From Serripes groenlandicus (Eukaryota > Mollusca > Bivalvia > Cardiida > Cardiidae), in NCBI GenBank assembly GCA_031761405.1, contig JASEVX010000007.1, positions 56,117,015-56,181,014 of the forward strand: 64,000 bases of DNA, read 5' to 3'. This document shows positions 10,901 to 25,900 of the stretch, one piece after another. The first letter of the stretch is position 1; each line of letters opens with the position of its first letter. A program made the position numbers and the translations under genes. Below the pieces are notes generated by a model that saw nothing but the letters and a program-made list of their open reading frames with translations, was not told the DNA's origin and searched no databases.

Positions 10901-13900
10901 TAGGTATTAATATTACATTAATTCAACAATAAAAAGAACGATGTATATTGACAAAAAATCATTTTTAGTAACATCACACAACAATCATAACAGTAGTACT
11001 GGTATATTTACAAAGAAACGCCATTGTATAACCAAAATACTGTTGAAAGCTGCATAAAATACCATTTATGGAATCAAATGTAAACCAACATTCGGAGTCT
11101 CTGGAATCAAAGCACAGGCTGTTTAAAAAAAATTCTTGTGCCAAAGGTTAGTTTTTATTGTGATGTGTCCTTTTTAAGTTATTAATACCTCTTTAATATA
11201 CTTCTATAAGTATTTTATGATAGAAAGTACTTTGTCTCTCAAATTCATTTCTGTTTGATCTTTAACCTCTTCCTACCTGCCGACTCACTTGGACACATCT
11301 GCAGCAGAGCAGACAACTATTAAAAACAATGTGCTAAAAGAAACAAATGCTCTTTTCTTTTTGCAGCAATGTTTCAACTCGATATAGTGATTATACTTTA
11401 ATTTATAGAGATTTCCCATATTTTCGCCAAGCCGTTTTCAAAGTTGTCTGCTGCAAATTTCGTATGTGAAAAAGAAGTGAGATTGCTGTTGTATCAAAAT
11501 CTTCTTCCTGAACCGTAAATTAGAACCAATTCCCTGATATAATACTTTCTTTATCCCTTTCCCTCATATAGACGCTTTCCGACGCCTCTGCAGCAGACGG
11601 ATTTTTGAAAACATAGTGACAAAAGAAGAAATTGCACAAAACGTGCAATTTCTCCTTTTGCCACAATGTTTTCCACTTTTTGTCATAGGTTATCCATTCA
11701 ATTATAGAGATATTCTATGTTTTGACAAAATACGTTCAAAGTCGTCTGCTGCAGAATTGTCGTATGAGGGAAAGGGTTAAAAATGCTTCCAAATTTTTAA
11801 AACACTTCACTTCTATTGAAAGTGTAGGAAATGTTTTCTAGATTGAAGAGTATTTTTATGATAGAACATAAGACATTGTCGACAGATGGGAACTTGTTTA
11901 CAACACATTTTCAAATGTTTCTACCATCATATATGTCATAGTTAATTAAAGAAACAAGTAAAGAAAACAGTGTATAAAACAAATACATTCTTTAGTTTTC
12001 CTACAATATTTCAAAAGATATCAGGTACAGAGGCATAAAAAGGGTTCTGTCAAAGAAAGAGTTAATTGTATCATGAAAAAAAAATGTAGGAAAAATATTT
12101 TAAATGAAAGTAAACGGTCTTCTAATATTGTTGGCTATTGCACCACAAAACCTTAAGTATTCATGAATTCTAATCTGAGGACACTTAACACTTCTGTTTC
12201 AAAAGTTACCAGGTGCAGAGTCATAAAAAAAGGTTCTGTCAAAGAAAGAGTTAACTGTGTCATGAAATAAGAATGTAGAAAAAATATTTTGAATGAATGT
12301 AAACTGTCTTCTAATATTATTGGCTATTGCACCACAAAACCTTAAGTATTCATAAATTCTAATCTGAGGACACTTTACACTGCTGTGCCAGTGATGGATA
12401 CAATCTTAACAACAAATTTTACATTGATGCAAAATGAAAGACTTATACTTTTATTTTCTCCATCAAAATAATTTTGTTACAGTAGCATAAAATGGGAAAT
12501 GTCTAGGGGAATCCCTCTCATAAAAAGGAATCACTGATAAACACAATGATATAAAATCAAAACAGTACAGATTAATGCATGGCCTATAATACTTTAATGA
12601 GACAAATAAAATGTTGGGAAATAGCCAACAATTTTAGTCAATATGTATTATATATGTCATATAGGTTGTTTCATTTTGGCAAATACCCAACTGGTGATTT
12701 TTTGTTGGGTCATATGCTAGACTGTAATATTTATCAGTTGTGTAATCAAATAATGAAAAAATATACATGTGGTCACTATTTAACCCTTTCCCTCATATAT
12801 ATGCTTTCTGACGCCTCTACAGCAGACAGCTTTTTGAAAACATAGTGACAAAAGAAGAAATTGCTCAAAACGAGCAATTTCTCCTTATGCCACAATGTTT
12901 TCCACTTTAAGTCATAGGTTATCCATTCAATTATAGAGACAAAATATGTTCAAAGTCGTCTGCTGCAGAATTGTTGTATGAGGGAAAGGGTTAACACATT
13001 ATTCAGTTTTTTTCATTTAGAAATTTGAACATAATTTTAATCAAAGCAGGAGACTATAGGTATAGAGGTGAAAATAAGTGTTTTCCAAACTATAGATATC
13101 TGCATTACTTCTCAATTAAACCCTATATGGTTAGTTATTACCGCCTCGTTGGTGATATGGTAGAGCGTCCGCCTTGAGTGTGATAGGTCGCAGGTTTTAT
13201 TCCCGGTCCGTCATACCAAAATACCTTAAAAATGGTAGTAATGACTGCCCTCCTTGGCACTCAGGGTTGCAGGGTTAGCATTACGACTGATTGGCTGGTG
13301 TCTGTATAAATGGACGAGTAGAACTGATAACTTACCAAGGAAATGCGGTGATATAACTGAAAAAATGTTGAATGCGGCGTAAAACACCAATCAATCAATC
13401 AATAGTTAGTAGTCAAAATATGTGTACTGTTGAACTAGTCTACGGAGTAGGTGTACCCCCAAAAGTCAGATACAGGTTAATCCTTTCCCACATACAACAA
13501 ATCTGAGGCAGACGACATTGAAATCATCGGGGCAAAAATATGGAAAACCTCTAAAAATGAAACAATAATTACTGAAAAAGTTGAAAACACTGTGGCAAAA
13601 GGAAAGATTGCAATTTCTTCTTTTGTCACACACTGTTTTCAAAAGTCATCTGCGGCAGAGGCATCAGGAAGTGTCTGTATGTGGGAAAGGGTTACATTAG
13701 ATACTCTTGTTATCTAGTCCTCTAGAGTGAATAAGTGTTAGAAAAAGTAGATACATAGTGGGAAAAGGGGAATAACAGTGAATAACTTCTTTTATCAAAA
13801 TATTGATAGAGAAATTGTTAACATATCTATAAAGCATAATACATTGGTTCATGCACACTGGATGTAACTATTATTTTGCACCAATTTATTCCTACAGTCC

Positions 13901-16900
13901 TCTTAGACTTGACAGAGGTTTTATGCCCTAGTGAGCTCAGAAAATAATTGCACCAATTAAAAGGTTTAGTAATACCTGATATGCCATTTTTAGCGTCATT
14001 TGCTTCAAATACTTCCAAGGAGTAAATAATCGGAACAAGAACATAACTTCCATTATAGTTCAAAATATTGTCAGTAAAAGGAGACATTGCTAATTATGAG
14101 CAGTTTCTTTTCCCAAAATGCTTTCAAACATTGACTGGATGAGGAAAAGGGATGATTTTGAAAAAAGTTGATATTTTCAGGATTATTTCTTTTTCTTACA
14201 TAAAGCAAGTGTTTAACCCTTTCCCACATACATCAAAATTTGCAGCAGATAACTTTTAAAGTGATTAGTCAAAAACATTGAACCTCTATACAAGTAAAAG
14301 TACAGTTATTGAATCAGGTTAAAAACACTGTGGGAAAAGTAGAAATTGCTCATTATGAGTCCTGCTGTAGAGGCTTTAGAAAGAGACTGTGTATGTTGGG
14401 AAAGAATTAAGTTTCCACAACTTTTCTAGATTTTTAAAACAAAGGTAATAAATATTTCTGTACATTACTTAGATTTAATTTCTTTGAAATTTTTATTAAT
14501 ATTTCTTTGTTTTTTGTCCTCAAAATAATAATTATTATATAAACTCAAGATTTTTAATTTAAACATTTTCAGATCAACTATCAGTTTATGAAGAAATGTG
14601 TGGAAAGTGGTCCTATAACACCCATGCAAAAGGAGTGGGGATTGAGGATTACCCGAATGATTCCTGAACAATTACGGGCAACAACTGATCTGAGGGACTG
14701 TCTAAAAGATCTGTTTGATGAGATTAAAGTAGATTACAAAGCTAGCATGAAAAAATCAATGGGTGAGCATAAGTATTGTTTAATTGTTAGTTGCTGCTGA
14801 AGACATATGGAACAAATTTGAGGAAATAAAATGGGTGTAGTGGTTAGAGTGTCTGCCTTGGGAGAGGAAGATCAAGGTTCAATCCCTGGTTGTGTCATAC
14901 TAAAGACTTTAACCCTTTCCCACATATAAATGCTTTCTGATGCCTCTGCAGCTGACAACATGTGAAAACATTGTGCCAAAAGAAGAAATTACTCATAATG
15001 AGCAATTTCTCCTTTTGTCACAATGTTTTCAACTTTTTTCAATGGTTATACCTTCATATTTAGAAGTTTTCCACATTTTTTGCCTAGGCATGTTTGGTGT
15101 ATGTTGTACAGGGTTAAAATTGGTAGTAATATCTTCCCCAAATGACACTAAGGGTTGCAGGGAAAGCATTACAACTGATCATATGCATCCATATCGGAAT
15201 AACTAATACCTGTAATGCTGGTTAATTATCCAGGGAACGCTGTGGTATAAGTGAAAGACTGTTGAAAGCAGTGTAAAACACCATTCCAACAAACAACTGT
15301 CATCAATAACCTGATTATATTTTTGAAAGGCATCTGCTTTAACCCTTTTCCACATACAACAAAACTGCAGCAAGAAAAAATCTTAACAAAAACACAGAAA
15401 ATTCTTTAGTTTAATTACTGAATAAAGTTGAAAACAACAGTAAAAGGAGTAATTGCTCAATATGAGCAATTTCTTCTATAATTGTCACAATGTTTTCAAA
15501 AATCTTCCGCTGCAGAAACATTAGAAAGCTTCTGTATATTGGAAAGGGTTAAGAAACATCTGTATTGCTTATAACTGGTATCAAAAAGGTTTATACTTAT
15601 ATAAGTTTGTTAATCTCTTAACCTTTTCCCTCCTGCAGACCCATTCTGATGATGACAACTTTTAAAAACATTCTGGCAAAAGCAGAATTTCCTCTATTGT
15701 GTATGTGTGACAAGCCTCATTTGTCTTTCACCAATGGGCTAACAGTCTATGTGGAAAAGCATCCAGTTGCTTGGAGAGTATGTTGTATGGGGTACTGTTG
15801 TGAGAAAACCAGGAACATATGAGTAGATGAACTGGCCAACGTGATCTGACTGAAAAAAATGTTGAAAACGCCGTTAAACCCCATTCAATCAATTTATTGT
15901 GTATGATTATGCTTCAAAGAGATTTTCCATATTTTTTTCATGATGTTTTTTTAAAAAAAGTCGACTGTACAACTGTATTTAATGTGAACGTTATGTTTAG
16001 ATTAAACTCACTTTCCAATATACAGATGCATATTGATGACATTGTGACAAAAGGAGTTATTACTCATAACAACCATTTCTCCTTTTTCAACTTTTATTTC
16101 ATTTAAAGAGATTTTTTTAATGTTGTCTGCTTCAATTTTGTCCTATATGGGAAAGCATTAAGCAAATAAGCAATCTTAATTTATATTTTAGTCCAGCATG
16201 TTCTTGTGAAACCTGATATTAAAGGGCTGGATGGTGAGGTTGCAGGACCACCGCCTGAAGAACCAACGTAAGTATAAGATGGCACTTTGATTTATTCTTT
16301 TTGTCTAGCTAATTCATTGCAAGTTTAATATTTAGAAAGCTATTGAATTACTTTATCTTATTCAGAAGCATGGATACGGGAAACTCAACAGATCCTTTTC
16401 CCACTATTTTTCCTTAAGTTGATTTCAAACTTTTGTGTGTGTACTCAAAACAACCATCTAAGGCAGATTATTTATGTTTTACACAGAGATTTTATGTAAG
16501 TTGATCATTTGATCAATAAAGAGTTGTGTAGTAGATATAAGACTGGTGTATAGATGCTATTGTATTGTCGGTGATTAAAGACTTTTGAATAATTAATGAA
16601 ACTGGATTCTCATCAAAGTACTGTGTTTCACAATAAAATACCACACTCACCCTTTGTACTGAACAAATCTGATATTGAGGGCAAGGGAAACAAATACATT
16701 GTCCTTGATATATCCCAGCATAGATTCCAAATTGTTTGCTTTAATAAACTTCAAACCTCATTATTACGAAAAAAAATTGGTTAATATTTCCTGTTTTAAT
16801 CGTTAGTTTATTATTGTATCATTGTTTTCAGTGGACTAGATTTCTCCCGTCCATGGCATGACAGTTATGTTGAAGCCAAAGAGAGAATTCGTGAGCATCT

Positions 16901-19900
16901 ACACATGCTACATCCATCCATGCAAGTAGTCCTAAACATGTGTCAGACAACACTTGGGAATATGGTGCTAGTAGATTGCTCCAAATTTAGGTAATTCTTT
17001 ACATCTTATGCCGTAACAATCAAATTTTATTGTCATAAAAAAGCTTTTACTCAAATAATATCTAGTTACTATTGGTAAGTGGAACAGATATTAAGTCTTT
17101 TACTCGAATAATATCTTGTGAAAATTGGTAAGTGGAACAGATATTAAGTTTGTATAATGTTATAAGCAAAGGAAAATGCAATATTAAAAAAAAGATATAA
17201 TTATTAATATTCCCCCCTTTAAAGAAGAGAATGTATATTGCTTTGCACATGTCAGTCGGGTTGTCTGTCCATCGGTAGACCAGAGCTTGTCCAAATTGAT
17301 AACTGGATAATGTTTGGACAAACAGTACTCACAATTGGCAAGGAGGTTGGGCATGACCAGTAAATGACCCCTATTGAATTTGAGGTCATCTGTTCAAAGG
17401 TCAAGGTCAGGATCACCTTGGACACAAAAAGTTTGTCTGATTAGTAACTGCAGAATGCTTGGGCCTAATATCTTAAAATTCGGAAGGGAGGTCGGGCATT
17501 GGTAGGGCACCCCTATTGGTTTCAAGGTTATCTGTTCAAAAGTCAAGATCACAGTGACCTTGAACATGTTCCTGACAATGTGATGCTCAGCGGAATGGGG
17601 GCATAATGTTTGACAAATTATTCCTGAAGAGGGGTATATTTAGATTTTCCTAATACACAGAATGCTCGATGAGTGTTACATATATAGTCAAAAGCTGTTA
17701 TTTGATTGATGGATCCAGTTAGCACATGCCTGAGTGCTCAGTTTGGTAGGACAATCTGAATACACCCTGTTAAGATGAGATTATGGAAGGGAATAAACCG
17801 TTCCCTCATACAACAAATCAGCAGTATATAACTTTGAACACATCTGAGAAAATATATGGAAAATCTATTAAAAAAAATACGTTGTGGCAAAGAATTGCAA
17901 ACAGGATGAAAAAGGAGAGATTTTTCTTTATAGACATTTTTTTTTTTTTACCACAGATGATGTCAATTTCCATATCGTGCAGGTGCATCAAAACATGTCT
18001 ACATGCTTGAAAGAGTTAAAAGAAAAACCTTTCCACATACAATAAATCTGCAGAAGACAACTTTGAAATTATCAAGTCCAAAAGATAGAAAATCTCTATA
18101 AATGATAGTATGATTATTGAATAGAGTTGAAATCATTGTGACAAATGGAGAAATTGCTCATTATGAGCAATTTCTCCATTTGTCACTACGATTTCAAAAG
18201 TCGTCTGCTTCATAGGCGTCAAAAAGCATCTATCTTTATGTGGGAAGGGGGAGAAAAAGTAAAATGTTAAAGGTGTGAAGAAATGATCATTTACATGTTT
18301 GTTGAATTTCAGGTCACTAGGACCCATGGAGTTTGAATCTTTGAAAAATAATGTGATTCTAGACTTAGAGAAAGCTGAAGATAAACTTATGCATAGGTAT
18401 GTATGCTTGTTTTTCTAACACCATTTATGAAATGAAATACATGAAATACATGAAAATACATTTGAACACTTTTTAAAAGGTGTTGGTTTAAACAATATTT
18501 TATTTATAGTCTAATATACATGTACATCTTATTACACTTCATATCAAATATAAATATTAACAGGATTTGAGCAGAAAGCTTTAAGCTTATTAAGGATGCT
18601 GTCCTTTAAGGTGTTTTTTCTTAATCATTGAAATATATTTGTTTATGAACAGTTTTTTCTACACATGTTGAGTTAGATGCTTTTACACATGTTCACTTTC
18701 ATCTAAGCTGTAGTAAAACCTTTTTGTCAGGGAAGATAAGCATGTTTCTTATGTTTCAGTTGGTATCCCAAGGTGATCAATGTGTTTGGAGACAAAAATA
18801 ACTTCAAAAACATCAAGGCCGACAAACTGGATTCATTTTACAACAGTGTGACCACACTTACCTCAAATCAGGTAAATATCACATTGGTCAAGTCGTACAA
18901 ATGTTTTGTATGTTATATCAATTACAGTGAAATTGCAGGCATATAAGTTTTCATTTATAAATGTTGTTCAGAACATTCCAAGATACTTTTAAGATAAGAC
19001 TTCATGCAGGATGGATCCTGATCAGATTGGTGACAATGGCTCCAAAATGTTGATTTTCCTGTGATTAACTCTTTCCCACATTCAGACACTTTCATAAGCC
19101 TCTGCAGCAGACGAATTCTGGTAACAGTATGGCTTAGGGAGAAATTGCTCTTTTTGCCACAATTGTTTTCAACATTATTTAACATTGTTCTTTCATTTAT
19201 AGAAATATTCCATATTTTTGACAAAATGTTTTTAAAGTCTTCTACTGCAGATTTGTTGTATGTGGAAATGGGTTAAGATTAGCAGAATAATCTTGTTAAT
19301 GTATACAATCTCTTGCTTTTTTAAGCTTTTGAATTGTTCCATTGTAATTTAAAGTTTAACCCACAACAACTTATAGCAGTTATTTTGTTGTGATTGTCAG
19401 TAGGGAAGGTTCAATGTTAGTTTGTTAGTGATAACTTGCTTATTGTGTTCAACATGAACAACAAATAGCTTTTCTATTATCATGTCAAAATGCATTGGAT
19501 TCAATTTATTGTTTCTTCATTTCAGTTGAGAGACCTTTTAGAAAGAACCTTAGATGCTTATGTCACTTTATTTGACCCCAATGACAAGAGTTGTCTCCCA
19601 TTACTAAAGATGGAGTTAACCTTTGATGATGAGAAAATGCAGTTTTACCCGCCAAGTCAGGATCTGGAGGACTCAGTGCTTTTTGTTGTAAAACAAATCT
19701 GTAAAACGATGCAGCAAGTACCTACAGTTCAGTCCTGGCTAGCAGGTGGTAGTACTCTTAACCACACAGACGCCTCCGTAGCTGACCATATTGTGAATAG
19801 GTTCGTTGTCAAGTTAAAGGAAGAAGTCAAATTGAACTTTGAAGAACCACAGGCACATCTACAATCTTTCAGTAAGATTTCTTTTAACTTACATATTGTA

Positions 19901-22900
19901 TGTTTTATTTTACCAGAGGTCCAGATAAGGATGAGTCTTCAGCGCTTTTTCCCACAATTTCTCTCTTATAATTAAAGCAAAGCCTATGTTGTGGGTGCTC
20001 AAAAGAATCGTCTCAATGAGACGATTCTTTTGAGTTCCCACAACATAGCGTGAGGGGGTCAAATAAGGATTTTAGAATGTGCAAAACGCCCCTTATCTAA
20101 AGTTCAGTGTTTATAAACACTTCCAAATTCATGCCATTTGCAGTAAAGAACTGAAAGTATGCTAACATCAAAGTATGCTTTTAAAGACTAGAAACATATC
20201 ATTGTTCTTAACTGAATTAAGTTAACTGAGAGAGTTTTGATTTGGTTACATATTGAATAACTTGAGATGAAAATATGAGGAAAATTTTATTTAACAATTT
20301 ATTTTTCGAAAGAACTAAACAAGCTATTGCTGTTTTTGATATCTGTGTAATTATGTATATTCAGCTTTAATCGTGTTGCAAGTATGCAATCATTTTTAAA
20401 ATTCAAATACTTATTCTGTTTATCTGATTTGCAGTTGAGAGATATGACTATATTGTGAACGGAACAGCTTTGACTGAGATCAAGAAGTATATGGAGATAG
20501 AACACACATTTGCTGAATACACAGAGGTAAGTCGAGGTTTTACATTTTTGTGACGATCTTCCTGTTCCTCTCTATTTTTATAAACATATTCTTAGATTAT
20601 CTGTTATAGCCATATCATTGCATTTACACAACTAAATATCTCTATAAAGTCTTCATGGATTTGAAAAGATGGATAATCAAACCTTTTCCAACATGCAGAC
20701 ACATTTTGAACCATCTGCATTAGACAACTTCTGAAAACATCATGGCAAAAGTAAAAATTGATCATGATGAGTAATATATCATTTGCAACAATGTTTTCAA
20801 CTCTATTAAAATATTATAGCTTCAGTTATAGAGATTTTCCATAGTTTTGCAAAGATGATTTCAAAGTCATCTTTTGCAGATTTGTATGTAGGAATCATCA
20901 GTAAAGAACTTTGTGATTGATTTTGGTTAAAATGCAGCTGCTGAACTATCATTTTTATATAATAATTGATATTTTAGCTTTAATATAGTAAATAAACTTT
21001 GTTAGGAGAAAAGGAAATGTTGCTCTTCATGAAGAAATATTGTATTGTAGTATTGATAAAATTTTATTATGGAGAATATGAACGTTCCTTTGCTTAATTA
21101 CAGCAAATAGAGAAGTACAGAAATTTAGCTAAAGAGATTATGGGACTACCAAGTATCGAACATTTTGATATGATCCGTCTGGACTGTGAAGATTTGAAAA
21201 GAGGGTTGGCTGAGGCATCTAGAGGTTTAGCCAATGAATTACTCAGACGTGTGTCAGATGATCACAGGAAGGAAAATAAGGTGTAAGTATATAGTCATAT
21301 AAATACATTCCCACTCACTATTATGACAATTGCTATTAATGCAACTATATTGAATAGAGTTGAAAACATTGTGGCAAAAGGAGGCGTTTTTCAAAAGTCC
21401 TCTGCTGCCGATGCGTCTATATGTTGGAAAGGGTTTAACAAGTCCTATAGTTCTGTATGATTTTTCCAAGATTTCAACCACTAAAACCAATAATGATGAA
21501 TTACAATATGTGAAATATCAAGTATCAAAGAAAAACGGTACATTGCAGGAAAATTATGGTAGACTTTTCAATCTTTAAAATTTGTTCTTCTTGTAGGTGT
21601 TTAAACTTTATCTCAAGGTTTTCCTTGATGTTTTCTAAGTTGTCTATTGTAGAAGTGTGGGAAAGGGTTTTAAAGCATTTTTTACACAGAATAACTAGAA
21701 ATGACTTTTGTGAGCATTTGTGCCTTTTCATTTAATGCTTTCAACAGTACTCCAATGGATTGGTTAGATAGCTCAGTAAATAACTGATATTAAAATCCCT
21801 GGTTTAGAATCATTTACAGTTACATTTGAATCCAGCTATTGGGTCTGCAATGCTAATTTTTTATTGTCGGATGATGCACTTAGGTCTATATAACATATGG
21901 GTGCCTCAATGAACACTGATAGAACTGTGTATGCACATGCTCATCTGAGTCTACACTGTAGGTAGATACAATAAGACCCCAACTCGCTAGATGCAGCTCA
22001 TTTATATTTGCAGTATCTGTGACCAGTTCCAGCTTATACAAGAGAAAGCACTGAAAGATCCAGAATCTAGTGAGGAGCTCATTGATATGATCTCTTTCGT
22101 CGAGAACGCAAGAACTCAAGGCATGATTCAATTGAACGAGAAGATCACCCAATCAAAGGATAGATTGGCGTACCTGATTGATGTGTTTTTGTTCACTCCT
22201 GAAGACATCTCCCTGAACTGTGATGTACTTACCTGGCCTGCCAGAATTAACCCAGTGTTTGATAAGAACGAGGAGGTAATTAACATTTTCCCGCATACAG
22301 AAGCTTTCTGGCGTCTCTACAGCAGACAACTTTTGAAAGCATTGTGTCAAAAGGAGATATTGCTCATGAGGAGCAATTTCTCCTTTTGCCACAATGTTTT
22401 GAAATTTATTCCATAAGTGCACTTTCATTTATTGAGATTTTCAATAATGTTTACTACTTGTTTTAAAAGTCGTCTGCTGCAGATTTGTTGTATGTTGGAC
22501 AGGGTTAACCATTATTTTAGAATTTTAATTAATTGTTGCCTGCTTTAACCCTTTCCCTCATATGGATGCTTTCTGGCGCTTCTGCAGCAGACGGCTTTTT
22601 GAAAACATAGTGACAAAAGATGAAATTGCACAAAACGTGCAATTTCTCCTTTTGCCACAATGTTTTCTACTTTTTGTCCATTCAATTATGGAGATTTTCT
22701 AATTTTTGACAAAATACGTTCAAAGTCGTTTGCTGCAGAATTAATGTATGAGGGAAAGGGTTAAAAACATATGAAGAAAAACATTAACATCTTGATTCTT
22801 AAGTAAAAATATTGTGGCAAAGGAGAAATTGCTCAACTGTTAATAATCTGTTTAAAACTTTACTGACAATATTATGAATAAAAAACGCTAGCACTGAGAC

Positions 22901-25900
22901 TATGTGGGGTCTTCACAAGTGAAAGACAAATTAATAGTTTGTTGTGCTTATTATCATATGCAGTCCAACCTGTGTTTAAAGTCCACCCATTGTAAGAGAA
23001 CAATGTGGTCTTTGATCACAGGTGGTCTTTAATTACAGGGTCATTCTTGCAGAAATATGAAATTGGGAAAATAAAAGTGTGGTTGCTATAGATAGGGAAT
23101 TGTTAAACAAAGGTGGTCTTTAGAACATGTTTGACTGTATATATATTTATATTTTTATAGTTGATTGAGAAATCCAAACAGGCAGGAGAGAAGGGACTGA
23201 TGGAGAAGAGAGAAAAGGTGATGCTAGAGTTAGAAAAACTCCGCCAGCGTGTTGATGAGTTCAATGATTACGGAGAACTTGACATGATGCAACAATATGT
23301 AAATGATGTTAGAACCGTTCAGAAACGTCTTGCTGACGTACAGGAGAACATTTCGTGGATTAATAAGGTAAATTTATAGTGGGATCAATTAAGCCCTCTT
23401 TATGGTTTTTTGGTTCTGTCTTTAAATCTCTGCATGGATTTTCATTTTCTCTTTAACTGATTCCACATACAACAGTCGACTTTGGAAAAAAATCTAGGCA
23501 CACATATGGAGATTTTCTTTTTATATAGGTTAATTATTAAATAGAAGTGAAAAGATTGTGGCAAAGTGAGAAAATGATCATTATTAGCAATAATGCTACA
23601 ATGATGTAAAAAGTTCTCTGCTGCAGATGTGTCGAAATTTGTCTAGGCACAGAAATGTGTCAATTAAGATATTTTGAACATTATGATTAGGTTTTAATCT
23701 TATTATAACTATTAGTGAGTCTCTCTATATTATAGTTTCATTAACCAGGACATTATGGAAAATAATTTGTCACTGATAATTTCTTACAGGCAACTATAAA
23801 TTATCTGTTTCAACCTTGAATGGCTTCATTTGGGTTTATATTAGTCATTTTGAATATATTTTTATTTTATGCATGAAATATTTGTTGATATAACCAATAT
23901 GCATGTAATGTTGCATGAAACTGTAAACATCAGATTAATTACACATAACCTATTATATTTTCCCATTAGATCTACCTGAAGTTCTTTTGTTTACCCATTA
24001 CCACATATGACAAATCTGCACCACATTCAGATGACTTAAAAAACTATGAAAATTTCTTTAAATGAAAGTTGTCTCTAACTTTTTAATAGTTTTGAAAATA
24101 ATAAGACGAAAGGAAAAATTGCTCATTAAAAGCTATTTATCCCTTCATCACAATGTTTTCTAAAATTGTCTGCTGCGGATTTGTCAAAGTGCATATGTAT
24201 GTGATAATGGGTTCAGATTGTTAAATTTTGAATGGATGAAATTTCATTTCGAGTCGAAAGTAAAGAAAATTATGGAAAGAGTAAAATATATTGCATCAAA
24301 ATCAATTTATTGTTTTCCCATGTTACTTTTTGCTGGAGATGTGTTTGGATTTTAGTATATCAGAGAAAGGACTTGAGTTTCCTGAATTTCATCAAACTTA
24401 CATTGTAGTCTTATATATAAAACACCTTGTTATTTGTAGCAAGAATATATTCTATATAGTAATGGAAGTATGGATGACATGGTATTAATTATCATTGTAC
24501 AAATGTTGTTATTATTGTGTTCACAATCCGAGTATCTTAATCAAATATTTTAATTAAAATGTCATAATTTACGGAATCAAAGAAATCAGACCTTTGGAGT
24601 TGGCAACCAGCAAAGATATAAATCGACCTGAGCCTCTCCCCTGTTCGCAATGTTGTTTTATAAGCATCCTGTAATGTACTGCAATTGTAGGAACTGGCTG
24701 CTCCGATTGAGCATAAGCTTTTGAAAGTGTACACTATATCGTGTTAAAACATCTGACATGTACAGTTAGTTTCAAAACACGAGAGTTAGATACAACTGAG
24801 TCTTGGTGTGTTACCTTAGCTCTATCCTAAAATAAACGCTTGGTTCTTTAACATGCTCAGTGTATAGCATTGATACATGCCAGGCCATTTTTCCTGGAAA
24901 GGACCAGTACTTTACCTCATACTGGACCACCAAAGGTCAATTTTCATGGAATGTGGGTCACATATTAGTGAGATAAATAATCTTTGAACACATCTGATTG
25001 CCTCCAACAGGACTATAATAAAATTAAAAAAGTATGATTATTTGGGATGAATATCTTTTTTCATTGACATATGGGAATACTTTAATTATATAAATGTTGT
25101 TTTTACATGAGTTAATTCGGCTGTATTGTACTTTATTAACCCTTTCCCACATACACCAAATCTGCAGCAGACTCCTTTGTCTACATCTAGACACATATGT
25201 TAAAATCTCTTTAACCCTTTCCCTCATATAAACGCTTTTGAACGCCTCTGCAGCAGACGGCTTTTTGAAAACATAGTGACAAAAGAAGAAATTGCACAAA
25301 ACGTGCAATTTCTCCTTTTGCCACAATGTTTTCCACTTTTAGTCATAGGTTATCCATTCCATTATGGAGATTTTCTATGTTTTGACAAAATACGTTCAAG
25401 GTCGTCTGCTGCAGAATTGTCGTATGAGGGAAAGGGTTAAATGAATGTAAAAGTATTGAATAGAGTTGAAAACATTGTAAGCATTATGAGCATTATGGGC
25501 AATTTCTCCTAATGCCACAATGTTTCAAAAGTCGTCTCTTGCATATATGGGAAAGGGTTAAATATTTGTTTGTTGTCTCATGTTGCTTAACTGTAGAATG
25601 GCAAATGTTTAGCATGAGGTTATAATGCTGAAAGACTGAAATAAAACATTTATTAACCAATTATTAAATATGCTAAGCAAAGTGTGAAGATGTATTATTA
25701 AATATTTCCAAAAGTAAAACTTCATTTCAACATTGGGATACTATAGGTCAATAAAAATTTCGGTTTGAATATGTTTGGGTTCTTAGTTGTACAATATGAA
25801 TTTACATGTGTGGTGACATGCAGATATGCATGTGTATTTCCGTCTGTTTAGTTAGAATGTTAATTTCTCCAAATAGAGAATGAATTCTGTTATGCACTTG

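Noticed and set aside
14830..14912. tRNA gene (A and B boxes)
   Set aside because: B box GGTTCAATCCC is perfect, but there is no complete cloverleaf and the unit continues into a SINE body with a shared tail.
17062..17250. Hydrophobic minus-strand ORF
   Set aside because: Intronic, AT-rich, overlaps a degenerate repeat, and has no splice or homology support.
19872..19975. Extension of DNAH7 exon 8 through 19975
   Set aside because: The frame happens to stay open, but the dynein frame is preserved only by splicing at 19871 (GTAAGA) to 20435.
19990..20046. Rho-independent terminator-like hairpin
   Set aside because: The hairpin is the centre of the family 2 element in an intron; bacterial terminator logic does not apply.
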